A stretch of 64,000 bases of DNA from Streptomyces sp. NBC_01689 (GTDB lineage Bacteria > Actinomycetota > Actinomycetes > Streptomycetales > Streptomycetaceae). Below the pieces are notes generated by a model that did no database searches, was not told where the DNA came from, and saw only the letters and a list, made by a program, of their open reading frames with translations. The stretch is taken from the NCBI RefSeq assembly GCF_036250675.1, contig NZ_CP109592.1:496001-560000 (forward strand). Direction: 5' to 3'. Below, one piece after another: positions 44,431 through 53,500 of this stretch. Position 1 is the first letter of the stretch, and each line of letters starts with the position of its first letter. The position numbers and the translations under genes are program-made.

Positions 44431-45219
44431 TCAGGTCATCAGGGCCGTGAGCACGGAGACCCGGACGCTTTCGGGATACGGGCCCGGCGGGAGCGCCCTG
44501 CGCATCCGCTCGGCGAACGCAGGCCGATCATCCCGCCGCGGAAGTTCGTTCGCCGGGATCGCCGAGAACACGCTGCCGATGAGCTGGTCGAGGGTCATCT
44601 CCGTGTCGTACTCGATCAACGTTTCCCTTACATCGGTGAACCCCGTGGTCCGGAGCGCCTTCGCGTAACGGCGCCGGTCCTCTGCGCCGCTTCCGCAGGT
44701 CGCCTGCAGCGTCGTACCGAAGTGGGCTTCCATAAAGGCGCGCAAAGCACGTGACCACGCCCGGTCCTGCAGCCACAACGGTGTGCCATTGGCCACCACC
44801 GCGATGCCTCCGCCCGCGCGGAACAGGGGCGCCAGCGTGCGGAAGAGTTCCTCGTGCCGCATCCAGTGAAGTGCCTGGCTGATCACCGTCATGGCCAGGG
44901 ATCTCCGCCCGACCGCCGCTCCCACCGCGGGAACGTCGGTGTCGGCGCCCAACACCCAGGTCACGTTGCGCACACCCTGTCGCGCGGCTGATTCCCCCGC
45001 GAGCCGCAACATGTCCGGTTCCGGGTCCATCCCGATGACGGAACGGACCCGGGAGGCGAGAGGGAGAGCGAGTTGACCGGTGCCGCAGCCGAGGTCCAGC
45101 ACGATGTCCTCGATGTCGAGTGCGAAGACCACACGCAGGGCCTCGATGACCGGAGGCGGGTACCCGGGACGGTACTTGGCGTAGTACTCGGCGACCTCAC
45201 CACTGAAACCCGGAGTCAT
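44431..45219 (-). CDS. Class I SAM-dependent methyltransferase (UbiE/trans-aconitate-like)
   Basis: A 262-residue protein. The SAM-binding motif I is IVLDLGCGTGQL (39-50), motif II GMDPEPDMLRLAGE, then TVISQALHWM in the motif-IV position, as in the small-molecule methyltransferases that act on free acids or phenols. YYAKYRPGYP at the N-terminus is common in this subgroup. ATG 45219 was preferred because GAGG is 3-4 nt upstream; a GTG at 45228 is possible. The substrate is unknown. Confidence 0.85.
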   Translation of the reverse strand: MTPGFSGEVAEYYAKYRPGYPPPVIEALRVVFALDIEDIVLDLGCGTGQLALPLASRVRSVIGMDPEPDMLRLAGESAARQGVRNVTWVLGADTDVPAVGAAVGRRSLAMTVISQALHWMRHEELFRTLAPLFRAGGGIAVVANGTPLWLQDRAWSRALRAFMEAHFGTTLQATCGSGAEDRRRYAKALRTTGFTDVRETLIEYDTEMTLDQLIGSVFSAIPANELPRRDDRPAFAERMRRALPPGPYPESVRVSVLTALMT

Positions 45220-45346
45220 GGACCTCACCCTGGCAAGGACGGGCCGATCGGGACAGCGTTCGGGCGCGCTGATCGCTACCGGCGGAAAGCGAGGCAGGTC
45301 CCCCGCGAGTGGCCCGGAGAAAGGCGTGTCCCATGACCTGCGCCTG

Positions 45347-45392
45347 CCGAGGGTGGAACTCCCCCTGCAGGCAGGGGGAGTTCCACCCTCGG
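45347..45392. terminator. Perfect 21-bp-stem terminator
   Basis: Arms CCGAGGGTGGAACTCCCCCTG and its exact complement flank CAGG. It lies 28-73 nt after the stop of the large discoidin gene (minus strand) and upstream of the methyltransferase gene, so it should isolate the two transcription units. Confidence 0.82.
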
Positions 45393-45419
45393 AAGGCGAT
45401 CAGGAGGTGGGGAGGCCGG

Positions 45420-48400
45420 TCAGCGTACGGAGAAGCTCGTCAGCCGGGCGGCGTCGCGCTGACCCGCTTCGGTCGCCAGAGCCACGTAACGGGCGGTGGC
45501 GTCGGTGGTGAGCCCGCGGCTTCTGCCGTGTCCCGTGAGCCGGCCGGCCCGGGTGTAGGTCAGACCGTCGCTGCTGAGTTCCACCGCGAGGCCGGGGACG
45601 TGACCGCCGGTCCACTCGGTACTGATCTCCCGTACAGGATGCTCGGCACCGAGGTCGACGACCATGCGGCCGTCGGGGCCGGGCTTCCAGGCCGTGTGCG
45701 GGTCGCCGTCCACCGCCGCCGAGGGGTCCGACATGCCGGGCGGGAGCGGGTTGGTCGGGAAGACCGTGCGGGCCAGGGCGAGATCGTCCGACGGATAGGC
45801 CCGGGCGCCCCGCAGGGTGACGGTGGTGGTACGGCCGGCGCGGACCTCGGTCACCTCGCTGTGGCCCTGGCCGGTCACCCGGAGGCGGCAGGACGCGCCG
45901 CTGAAGCGCACGGTGGCCGCGTCGACGACCTCCGCCCGGAGCCCGGCGGGCAGCCGCCCTCCGAACAGCGCGTCGACCACCATGCGGGGCGGCAGCAGTT
46001 CGGCCGTGGCGGCGTCGAGACGGGCCTCGTAGGCCGTGCCTTGGGCGGTGAGGGTCTGGCGTCCCTCGAACAGCACGGCGTGCGAACCGGATCGAGGAAG
46101 GTCGACGCGAGTCGTCACCTGCCGGTCGGACAGGTTGAACAAGCTGAGGTGATCCTCGGTGAGAGCCGCGCGGACACCCGCGTCCTGCGTCTGCGGAGCG
46201 GTCCCGCGGGCGAGTTCGCGGAGCTTGTCGGGAGACATGCTCGGGTACCCCTCGGCCAGCAGGGCCGACGCCGGACCGTCGGCGAGGACGACCGTGTCGC
46301 CGTACACCGCGAGCGGTCGCTCGGTTCCCCTCACGACGAGGCCGGCCCGGCCGTCGACGTCGAGCCAGCCGCCCTTGCTGGAGACGTCCGGCTCGGGCCA
46401 GGAGACGAGGTCGCTCCACTGCTGTCCGTCGGCCGAACCCTGCACGGTGTACGCGCGACCGGCGGCGGCCTCCCAGCGGAGGGTGACCCGGTCCACCGTG
46501 TGCGCCGCTCCGAGGTCGACGGCGAGCCAGCTGTCGGCGCGGGGCCGGTCGGCCCTCGACACCGCCCACCGGCTCGTGGCGTTGCCGTCCACCGCCAGCG
46601 CCGGCTCCTTACCGGTGTCGTACGAGGACGCGGTCGCCGTACCGCCCTGGGCGAGGTCGGCGCCGCCCGAACCGTCGCGGGCCTCGAAGGCGTAGAGGGA
46701 GTAGCCGTACGTCGGATCGGGGAGCACGCCCCGCATACGAAGGTGCCGCACCTCCGTCCTGGCGAAGGTCACCTCGTCCACACGCGCGCCGCCGGCCGCC
46801 GGCCGGGCGTCCTGCGCGGTCACCGTGGCGCTGCCCTCCTCGAAGCGGTAGGTACGCGCACCCGTCAGGCCCGGCATGCCGGGCATGGTGAGGTTGTGGA
46901 TCTCCAGGTGCCCTTCCCCCGCCGCCACCCCGGTCGTCGCGTAGACGACGGCGCCCGAGGGCAAGGTGGTGAGGCCGGCGCGACCGGAGGTCAGGCTCAG
47001 CAGGGTGGCACTGCCGTCGAACCCGTCGCGGAGTCTGCTGTACGTCCGCACCTGGCGGCCGGTCACCTGTGCCGCCGTGCTGGGCAGGAACATGGGGTTG
47101 GCGCCGCTGAGCTTGAACAGCCAGTCGTCGTGCGCCGGTTGCCAGGCGAACTTCACGAAGCCCGGCTTGGTCACGGCTCCCGCCCACGCGCCGGCGGTCT
47201 GGTGGGACACCAGTCCGGGGCCGGTGCCGAAGTCGGTGACCCCCGAGGCCTGTTCGAAGAGTTCCCGGTCGGTCAGGGGGCGCACCGTGCGGCCCTGACC
47301 CGCGGCCCACAGGTGCAGGAGATAGCTGATGGCCACCTCGGCGCGTGCCTCCGGCTCGTACTTCGGCTCACCCGAGAACTTCGCCAGCCGGTACTCGGGC
47401 GGGTACTTCTGATACGCCTCCAGTCGCTCCGCGAGCGCCGCTTCCGCCCGGGCCGCCGCGCGGTCGCCGGCCACCTGGGCGAGGAAGGCGAGGGGGATGA
47501 CGTCACGGCCGTAGAGGTGCTCCCGGTCGTTTACCATCGGCATCAGCGGCTCGCCGGCATCGCTCATCACCCCGAGCAGGGTGCGCCACAGCTCGTCCCC
47601 GTTCGGCTGGTTGGTGAGCACCTCGGGCAACGGGCGCCCGGCGGCGATGAAGTGAGCGGCGTTGCGGCCGGACGTGCGCCACAGCTCCTCCTGATAGTGC
47701 GGGCCGAAGGAGCCGTGGTTCTCGACGATGAAGGTGTCGTACAGATTGCGGGCGGTGTTGTCGGAGACGCGGACGCCGTCGACCCGGGCCGGGTTGGCCA
47801 GGTCCGCCTGGGGCAGCCCCGCCTCGTTGCGCGACCACTTGCCGAAGGCCTTGTCCCAGTCGGCGTGCCGCGCGTCGTCCGTGGCCCAGGCCAGCCCGGG
47901 GGCCAGGGACTGCGCGTAGACACCCATCTCCTCCAGCTTGGTGTCACCCACGTGGCCGCCGAGCAGGCCGTCCGGGGTCCAGCTGCCCGAGTTCGGGTCG
48001 TCGCCCGTGCCCAGTCCCGTGGTGTAGGCGGCCTGTTCGCGGGCGATCGTGTCGACGTCGGCCCGCGTGGCCTCGTCCAGCTCGTCCCACAACAGCCGTG
48101 CGGCCAGCACGAAGTAGAGCTGGAAGGTGGTGTCGAAGAAGAGCGTCCGGCCCCACTGGGTGCCGCCGGCGAGCCGGTTCGACGCGGCGAAGTGCTGGAT
48201 CGTGGCGATCGTCCTGGCCTTCAGGGTCTTCTCGTCGATCCCGGCGCGGTCGCTGTCGAAAGCGCCGTGGGTGAGCAGGACGGCGTTGCCGAGCACCACG
48301 GCGAAGCCGAAGTCCTTGTCCGTGTAGTAGCCGCGCGCCTGGTCCCACTGCGTCTCCGACCAGTGGGTGTGGTTCAGCAGGACACGGTAGTACGTGTCCG

Positions 48401-48545
48401 CGATGGCGTCGGGAGCCGCGCCCGGCCGCCCTTGGGCATGCGCGCTGCCGCTTCCGAGCGTGACGGGGACGGTCGCCACGAGCGCGGCGGCGCCCAGGAG
48501 TTGGACGAAACGACGGCGGTCGACATACACGGACGCATCGGACAC
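45420..48545 (-). CDS. Large Tat-exported protein with toroid domain and two F5/8C (discoidin) domains
   Basis: 1041 residues. Twin-arginine signal VDRRRFVQLLGAAALVA then SAHA. Residues ~35-430 are helical and Trp/Tyr-rich (ADTYYRVLLNHTHWSETQWD, WSRNEAGLPQADLANPARVD, YQKYPPEYRLAKF), suggesting an alpha/alpha-toroid like heparinase/alginate-lyase families. The middle (~430-640) is beta-rich. An F5/8C domain spans ~650-760 (GGTATASSYDTGKEPALAVD, WLAVDLGAAHTVDRVTLRWE). A second C-terminal one (~935-1041) includes PSAAVDGDPHTAWKPGPDGR and VVDLGAEHPVREI. Likely an extracellular polysaccharide-active enzyme; the substrate is unknown. GTG 48545 chosen for GGAAGG 8 nt upstream; the ATG at 48578 falls in a palindromic operator. 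Confidence 0.75.
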   Translation of the reverse strand: MSDASVYVDRRRFVQLLGAAALVATVPVTLGSGSAHAQGRPGAAPDAIADTYYRVLLNHTHWSETQWDQARGYYTDKDFGFAVVLGNAVLLTHGAFDSDRAGIDEKTLKARTIATIQHFAASNRLAGGTQWGRTLFFDTTFQLYFVLAARLLWDELDEATRADVDTIAREQAAYTTGLGTGDDPNSGSWTPDGLLGGHVGDTKLEEMGVYAQSLAPGLAWATDDARHADWDKAFGKWSRNEAGLPQADLANPARVDGVRVSDNTARNLYDTFIVENHGSFGPHYQEELWRTSGRNAAHFIAAGRPLPEVLTNQPNGDELWRTLLGVMSDAGEPLMPMVNDREHLYGRDVIPLAFLAQVAGDRAAARAEAALAERLEAYQKYPPEYRLAKFSGEPKYEPEARAEVAISYLLHLWAAGQGRTVRPLTDRELFEQASGVTDFGTGPGLVSHQTAGAWAGAVTKPGFVKFAWQPAHDDWLFKLSGANPMFLPSTAAQVTGRQVRTYSRLRDGFDGSATLLSLTSGRAGLTTLPSGAVVYATTGVAAGEGHLEIHNLTMPGMPGLTGARTYRFEEGSATVTAQDARPAAGGARVDEVTFARTEVRHLRMRGVLPDPTYGYSLYAFEARDGSGGADLAQGGTATASSYDTGKEPALAVDGNATSRWAVSRADRPRADSWLAVDLGAAHTVDRVTLRWEAAAGRAYTVQGSADGQQWSDLVSWPEPDVSSKGGWLDVDGRAGLVVRGTERPLAVYGDTVVLADGPASALLAEGYPSMSPDKLRELARGTAPQTQDAGVRAALTEDHLSLFNLSDRQVTTRVDLPRSGSHAVLFEGRQTLTAQGTAYEARLDAATAELLPPRMVVDALFGGRLPAGLRAEVVDAATVRFSGASCRLRVTGQGHSEVTEVRAGRTTTVTLRGARAYPSDDLALARTVFPTNPLPPGMSDPSAAVDGDPHTAWKPGPDGRMVVDLGAEHPVREISTEWTGGHVPGLAVELSSDGLTYTRAGRLTGHGRSRGLTTDATARYVALATEAGQRDAARLTSFSVR

Positions 48546-48564
48546 GCTTGACGCCTTCCACAAA

Positions 48565-48576
48565 GACAACGTTGTC
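48565..48576. promoter_or_regulatory. LacI/GalR-type palindromic operator
   Basis: GACAACGTTGTC is a perfect 12-bp palindrome with the central CG step typical of LacI-family operators. It lies 20 bp upstream of the chosen GTG of the large discoidin-domain gene, well placed to repress it until a sugar inducer is present. No LacI gene is in the window. Confidence 0.6.
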
Positions 48577-48578
48577 AT

Positions 48579-49007
48579 ACGGCTGACTGAAATTGTTCGT
48601 CCGAAATCGTCCGCGCGTCAAGGGGTGCGTCAGGAAAGATCGTTGCCTCCACGGTGTGCGGCAGCGTCCATCGGCGCGGCACGCCGGACGGCACGGGACC
48701 GTGGGGCGGCGCGCAAGTCCCGTGCGGCGGCGCGGACTTCATCGCCCGAAAGTCGGGCCCGACGCTTCGCGCGACGCACCGTGTTCCGTGGTCGGCGGTC
48801 AGCCCCCTCGCGCTCCCCGGCCCTTGGCCGTGCCGCGATCGGCCGCGCGGAGCCAGGGCCGCCGACGGCCACTCAGCGGCGCCCCCACTCCGGGTGGCCG
48901 GCCGCGCCCGGCAGGGGTCCGGGTGGACGCCGACGTCGTCGGTGGGCCGGACCTTGCCTTCCCAGGAGCCGGTCAAGGTGCGGCCGCGGCCGGGAGGAGT
49001 CGAGGGT
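48579..49007. other. 429-bp region upstream of the large discoidin gene
   Basis: It contains that gene's promoter on the minus strand (AT-richer stretch near 48585-48600) and the 3' flank of the next small gene. No coding sequence is supported. Confidence 0.4.
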
Positions 49008-49298
49008 TCAGGACTTCTCAGCGGCGTCCGCGTCCCCGTCGGACCGCGCTGCCTCGTCCTCCGCCATGCCCAGGAAGCGTCGAATCGTCTCGACCGGCAT
49101 GTCGAGGCCCTCGGACGCGGACTGCTCGTCACCGAAGACCTGGACCGCCTCGGTGACGGCCACGGCCAGTTCGGTCTCCGCCTTCCGGACCTTGAGTTCG
49201 GCCTTGTCCACGGTGTCGACCACCGCGAGCTGGCGGCGCTGCTTCTCCTGCAGCCGCTGCTTGCGGGAGACGGTCTTGTCAGAGTTCTGCACAGTCAT
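49008..49298 (-). CDS. Small charged helical protein, unknown function
   Basis: A 96-residue, highly charged protein: SRKQRLQEKQRRQLAVVDTV, DKAELKVRKAETELAVAV, then LDMPVETIRRFLGMAED and an acidic tail. The middle looks like a coiled coil; VFGDEQSASEGLDMPVETIR resembles a short HTH such as those in small actinobacterial DNA-binding proteins. I do not recognise the family. On the minus strand TATGAT ends 7 nt before the ATG with no Shine-Dalgarno sequence, so the transcript may be leaderless. Longer starts at 49310 and 49343 are less likely for that reason. Confidence 0.6.
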   Translation of the reverse strand: MTVQNSDKTVSRKQRLQEKQRRQLAVVDTVDKAELKVRKAETELAVAVTEAVQVFGDEQSASEGLDMPVETIRRFLGMAEDEAARSDGDADAAEKS

Positions 49299-49639
49299 GA
49301 ACAAGATCATAAACGGGTGCCGTCGCCGACGTGAAATCGCCAACTTGCCTGGTGCGGGCCATCGTTCGCCGCTATGGGCGCCGCGAGGACCCGCCGCCCC
49401 GCCCGGTGGCGCGCACTCCGGCGAGCGAGGCCGCCAGGTCGCGGCGGCCGCCCTCGCACACGGATGGCGCCGGGACGTTCCCGACCCCGGTGAGAACTCC
49501 GGCCGCGCCGCGTGACCCTGACCGGCCCTCCCGGGAGCAATCGTTCGCTCAGCCGACGGCCGGAGGGCCCGCGGCCGACGGGCCTACGACGCTCGCGTCA
49601 GGAAGCAGGAAGTACGACGTGCGGAACCGCGCCGCGCGG
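49299..49639. other. 341-bp region, no gene seen
   Basis: Promoter side of the small helical protein gene and 3' flank of the next minus-strand gene. The only visible element is the TATGAT -10-like hexamer at about 49306-49311. Confidence 0.35.
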
Positions 49640-50125
49640 TCACCGCTCGGCGCACTTGTTCCCGACGAGCTCGGCGGCGTAGTCCCAGTCGAGCTGCGCT
49701 TCGCCGGCACGGCTGCCCGCCGCCATCTGCTCGGCGGCCCAGTGCCGGCCGTAGAGGTCGATGCCCGCGCACATCATGTCCTTGCGGGATTCGGCGAAAC
49801 CCTGCCAGGCGAGGGTGACGCTGAGCTTCGTGAGCGCGTGCCGGCTCGACGTCGGCGTCGCGTCGACGGCCGGGTCTCCGTCGGTCGCCCCTGCCTCGTC
49901 GGACCGGGTGTCGCTCGCGCTGGTGCTCCTGTCGCCCCGAGGTCCGTCCGCCCGGCCCTGGCCCTGGTCCGGGTCGGAGCCGGATGCCGCGCCGATGACA
50001 CCACAGACGATCAGGAACGCGAGGACGCCGAGGCAGCCCAGGCCCGCGGCCCTGCCGCCCGAGGGCTTTCCGGCGGCGGGCTCCGCCGGCTGGACGGGTG
50101 GCTGTGGCGGGTACTGGTCGTGCAT
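49640..50125 (-). CDS. Membrane-anchored protein of unknown function with Pro-rich N-terminus
   Basis: A 161-residue protein. A Pro/Gln/Ala-rich cytoplasmic start (MHDQYPPQPPVQPAEP) is followed by one membrane helix (LGCLGVLAFLIVCGVIGAA), then an acidic low-complexity extracellular linker. A conserved-looking end region has two Cys: QGFAESRKDMMCAGIDLYG ... AAELVGNKC. The ATG at 50125 is 4 nt after GGGGGAG; the open frame extends upstream to 50716 but without coding character. No family recognised. The paired cysteines could form a disulfide outside the membrane. Confidence 0.65.
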   Translation of the reverse strand: MHDQYPPQPPVQPAEPAAGKPSGGRAAGLGCLGVLAFLIVCGVIGAASGSDPDQGQGRADGPRGDRSTSASDTRSDEAGATDGDPAVDATPTSSRHALTKLSVTLAWQGFAESRKDMMCAGIDLYGRHWAAEQMAAGSRAGEAQLDWDYAAELVGNKCAER

Positions 50126-50564
50126 GGTCTCCCCCGGATTCGAGTGGCGTGTGCGGTACGACTCGCCGGGGTGCGGGGCGAGTTGCGTTACCGGCGGGTC
50201 ATCCCTGGAACGGGTGAAGCGGTGTGATTCCCGGGACATGCGTGGAGGGTGGGAGTGCCCGTCGTACGGGGGGGACCGCGACCACGCGGGGCGAGCGTCC
50301 GTCGGGTCCGGCTGACGTGGACGTACGGAGGCTCGGCGGTCGCGGGCGTACGGAGGATGCGCGATCGTCCGTGCGCGGGGATCTGCGGTCGTCGGCGCCC
50401 GGGGATCGGCGCTTCGGCCGCGAGCCGGGTACGCGTCCCGCCGCTGCCGCACACGGCCGATCACCACGAGCGGTAGATTAGGCATGCCTAAGAACGTCCA
50501 CACCCCTTCGATGGGCCGGGTGTGCGCACCGCACCCTGTGCGGCCGCCGAGGAACGGGAGAGAG
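50126..50564. other. Divergent region before the BlaI/M56 operon
   Basis: 439 bp. It contains the palindrome at 50478-50491 and the BlaI ribosome-binding site. Frames in it are shadows. Confidence 0.4.
50478..50491. promoter_or_regulatory. Perfect 14-bp palindrome, probable BlaI operator
   Basis: TTAGGCATGCCTAA, overlapping a -10-like TAGATT at 50474-50479, 74 bp before the BlaI start. Its position argues for autoregulation by the BlaI-type repressor. The half-sites TTAGG/CCTAA also occur in DtxR/IdeR boxes, but those have a 9-bp gap rather than 4. Confidence 0.55.
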
Positions 50565-50948
50565 ATGCCGGGCAAGGGCCGAGACGACAGACGTCCGCAC
50601 GGTGAGCTCGTCGCGGACGTGCTCGCGGTGCTGTGGGACGCGGGCAGGCCGATGACCGCGCAGCAGGTCAACGCGGTGCTCGACAAGGGGCTGGCGAGAA
50701 CGACGACGGCCACCATCCTGACCCGCCTCTACGACAAGGGCACCCTGCGCCGGACCCCGTCGGGCCGCGGCTTCGCCTACGAGCCGGTGGAGGACGCACC
50801 CGGGCTCGTCGCCGGCCGTATGCGCCGTGAGCTGGAGAGCGAGCCGCGGCGGGACCTGGTGCTGCGGCGGTTCGTGTCCTCCCTGTCGGACGACGACGAG
50901 GAGACCCTGCGCCGTCTGCTCCTCGACGCCGAGGACGACTCCGAGTGA
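50565..50948 (+). CDS. BlaI/MecI-family transcriptional repressor
   Basis: A 127-residue winged-helix protein: GELVADVLAVLWDAGRPMTA, QQVNAVLDKGLARTTTATIL, TRLYDKGTLRRTPSGRGFAY is the standard BlaI HTH and wing. The C-terminal helices (MRRELESEPRRDLVLRRFV, DDDEETLRRLLLDA) form the dimerisation part. BlaI repressors are inactivated by proteolysis triggered by a co-encoded membrane protease. ATG 50565 follows GGGAG; an ATG at 50484 is inside the palindrome and is rejected. The stop overlaps the M56 start (GTGA). Confidence 0.9.
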   Translation: MPGKGRDDRRPHGELVADVLAVLWDAGRPMTAQQVNAVLDKGLARTTTATILTRLYDKGTLRRTPSGRGFAYEPVEDAPGLVAGRMRRELESEPRRDLVLRRFVSSLSDDDEETLRRLLLDAEDDSE

Positions 50949-51889
50949 CGTTCGTCCTGGTCATGGTCGTGCCGGCCCTCGCCTTCCCGTGGGGCGCCGC
51001 AGCGGTGGCCCGTCGCCTGGCCGGGCTCCTCCCGCCCCGGGAGGCGTCCTGGACACTGGCGGCCACGGCGGTCCTGGCCGCCGCCGGCACGATCGCGGCG
51101 CTCGTCGGGCTGTTCCACGTCCCGTTCCTCGCCTCGCTCGAACAGGTCCCCCTCCGGCGGGTGCTGGAGGTCTGGCCGGCGGTGGTTCCGGCGGCGGGCG
51201 CGGCCGGTTCGGTCCTGCTCGTGCAGACGGTTCTGCTGGTCCGGCGCTGGTTCACGCACCGGGCCGTGCTCGGGCACGCCTGGCGGCTGGCAGCCCGAGG
51301 GACGGCCGACGGCGACCTGTTGGTGGTGGCGGAGGACGAGGTGGACGCCTTCGCGCTTCCCGGCCACCGGGGCCGCCGGGGGCGGATCGTGGTGACCTCC
51401 GGCATGCTGAACGCCCTCAAGCCAGGCGAGCGCGAGGTGCTGCTGGCCCACGAGCGCGCCCATCTGTCCGCCCGCCACCACCTCTTCTCCGTGGCGGCGG
51501 ACCTCTCCACGGCGGTCCACCCCGCGCTGCGGAGCCTGCGGGAGTCGCTCGGGTTCCACCTCGAACGCTGGGCGGACGAAACGGCGGCCGCGGCCGTCGG
51601 CAACCGCAAAGTCGCGGCCGCCGCCATCGCCAGGGCGGCCCTGGCCGGCTCTCCGAAGCGGGACGCCGACGCCGGGCACCCCCTGCTGTCGGTGGCGACC
51701 GGACCCGTACCGCAGCGGGTCGAGGCGCTGCTCCTGCCGGAGCCCGTGGCGCCGCGCGGCGGCGCCCGCCGGGCCGGCGCCGTCGCCCTGGCGGTCGCCG
51801 TGACGGTCTCGGCACTGGCCGCGATCGCGCTGGCCTACGGACTGCACGAGTACGTGGAGTACGCGGCCGTGGCCGTACGCGCGGGCTGA
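50945..51889 (+). CDS. M56-family membrane metallopeptidase (BlaR1-like)
   Basis: A 314-residue protein. Membrane helices lie near 5-25, 35-60, 80-105 and 280-300. The zinc-binding LLAHERAHLSARHH sits near residue 168, with a downstream acidic ligand in ERWADETAAAA. It lacks the penicillin-binding sensor domain of BlaR1, like most Streptomyces M56 proteins. With the BlaI repressor it forms a two-gene sensor-protease/repressor module; the signal and targets are unknown. The GTG at 50945 overlaps the BlaI stop by 4 nt. Confidence 0.88.
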   Translation: MTFVLVMVVPALAFPWGAAAVARRLAGLLPPREASWTLAATAVLAAAGTIAALVGLFHVPFLASLEQVPLRRVLEVWPAVVPAAGAAGSVLLVQTVLLVRRWFTHRAVLGHAWRLAARGTADGDLLVVAEDEVDAFALPGHRGRRGRIVVTSGMLNALKPGEREVLLAHERAHLSARHHLFSVAADLSTAVHPALRSLRESLGFHLERWADETAAAAVGNRKVAAAAIARAALAGSPKRDADAGHPLLSVATGPVPQRVEALLLPEPVAPRGGARRAGAVALAVAVTVSALAAIALAYGLHEYVEYAAVAVRAG

Positions 51890-52294
51890 TCCCCGGCCGG
51901 GCATGGGGGCCTCCCGCCTCTCGTACGGCTCCCCGGTGCGCCTCTCCACGGACCCCGTCGCCTCCCGGAACCGCCGCCGCGGCGATGTCATGCCGATGAA
52001 CTCCGGCCACCGTCGTCGGCCGTCCGCTGTCGATCCGCGCCGACCGCCGTGCCGGGCGCGGCAGTCGGGAGGGGATGCCTTCGCATGGCGTACCTCCTCG
52101 CCAGGGCTCGGCAGTGACGATGCTTACCCGGCCTCTTACCGACGTGTCCTACCCTCCACGCTCATCGCGGATTTCCCTTCGGACACACGTCCGTTCCCGC
52201 GCCGCCGCCATGAATCCGACGTACCTGCTTCACACGCCGTCCATCTGCCGTATCCACTACGGTCGGGACCACACCCGTTGCACAAGGGGGAGTT
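51890..52294. other. 405-bp region upstream of the glycosyltransferase
   Basis: No gene supported. It holds the glycosyltransferase ribosome-binding site AAGGGGGAG near 52284. No operator or hairpin stands out. Confidence 0.4.
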
Positions 52295-53500
52295 GTGACC
52301 GTGTCCCAGCCTGATGTGACCGTCGTCATCGGGGCGTACGAGGCGATGCCCTACCTCGTCGACTGCCTGGCGTCCGTGGAGGCGCAGACCATCGAGCCGG
52401 ACCGTGTCGAGGTCATCGTGGTGGACGACGGGTCCACCGACGGAACGGGCGAGTATCTGGAGGAGTTCGCGGAGCGCGCGGCCTTCCCGGTCACGGTGGT
52501 CCGGCAGGACAACTCCGGTGGCCCCAGCGGCCCGCGGAACATCGGACTCTCCAAGGCCGCGGGCCGCTACGTCTTCTTCCTCGACGCGGACGACAGGCTC
52601 GGTCACGAGGCGCTGGAGCGCATGGTCGCGATGGCCGACCGCCATGGCACCGACGTGGTCCTCGGTCGCGTCGAAGGGGTCAACCGCACGGCACCCCGGA
52701 CGATGTGGGACGCGACGCTGGGCCGCACGGACGTCTTCACGTCCAGTATCAAGTTCGCGCTCAGCGCGCAGAAACTGTTCCGCCGAGCGTTCCTCGAACG
52801 GCATGCCATGCGTTTCGACGAGTCCTTGTGGACCGGCGAGGACGCGCTGTTCACGATGGAGGCCTATCTGCGGGCCGACGGGGTCTCCGTGCTCGCCGAC
52901 TACACCTGCTATTACCTGGTGGGGCGGGAGGACGGCAAACACGTCACGAAAAGCGGGAGTTACACCCGCCGCTTCGACTCGGCGCGTGCCCTCATGCATC
53001 TCATCGCCGATATGGTCCCCGCGGGAGAGCGGCGGGACTCCCTGATGGTGCGCCCCTTCCTCATCACCCTGGCGCCGCAGTTCGGCGCGGTTTTCACAAA
53101 GGACGACGAGGATATAAGGCGCCACAAGTTCGCTCTGGCGAAGCCGTTGATGGAGAGGTACTGGCACGAGGGAGTCGCCCGTCGACTCAAGGTCGGGGAG
53201 CGGCTGCGCCTCCACCTCGTGGCGGAGGAGCGCGCCGACCTGCTCCTGGACGTGGCCGCGTTCGCGCGGTCGAAGAAGCAGGCGGCGGCCGTCCTGGAAC
53301 GCAACGGGTCCCAGGTGTACTTGGCCTATCCGCACTTCCGTGACCGGGCGTCCGGCATCCCGGACGAGGTCTACCGGGCCGAGCCCTCCGAGGCCCGCGC
53401 CTTTCACGGCTACCGTGAACACACCGTCGGCTCGTTGGGCCGCCGCGCGTTCCGGAAGGTGCGCCGTACCTTGTCCCGGATCACTGCCCGTAGCGCCTGA
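52295..53500 (+). CDS. Family 2 glycosyltransferase
   Basis: A 401-residue GT-A enzyme. VTVVIGAYEAMPYLVDCLAS starts the fold; EVIVVDDGSTDGTGEYLEEF carries the nucleotide-binding DDGS; GRYVFFLDADDRLGHEAL carries the DxD-type metal motif; LWTGEDALFTMEAYLRADG carries the ED catalytic region. The C-terminal ~150 residues are basic and helical, as in Streptomyces wall-polymer glycosyltransferases (teichoic/teichulosonic-acid type). Donor and acceptor are unknown. GTG 52295 follows AAGGGGGAG. Stands alone. Confidence 0.88.
   Translation: MTVSQPDVTVVIGAYEAMPYLVDCLASVEAQTIEPDRVEVIVVDDGSTDGTGEYLEEFAERAAFPVTVVRQDNSGGPSGPRNIGLSKAAGRYVFFLDADDRLGHEALERMVAMADRHGTDVVLGRVEGVNRTAPRTMWDATLGRTDVFTSSIKFALSAQKLFRRAFLERHAMRFDESLWTGEDALFTMEAYLRADGVSVLADYTCYYLVGREDGKHVTKSGSYTRRFDSARALMHLIADMVPAGERRDSLMVRPFLITLAPQFGAVFTKDDEDIRRHKFALAKPLMERYWHEGVARRLKVGERLRLHLVAEERADLLLDVAAFARSKKQAAAVLERNGSQVYLAYPHFRDRASGIPDEVYRAEPSEARAFHGYREHTVGSLGRRAFRKVRRTLSRITARSA

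Noticed and set aside
50478..50491. DtxR/IdeR iron box
   Set aside because: Half-sites match but the gap is 4 bp rather than 9; proximity to blaI makes a BlaI operator more likely.
49640..50716. 358-residue version of the small membrane protein
   Set aside because: The upstream ~195 codons lack coding character and run through the BlaI operator region; ATG 50125 has GGGGGAG at proper distance.
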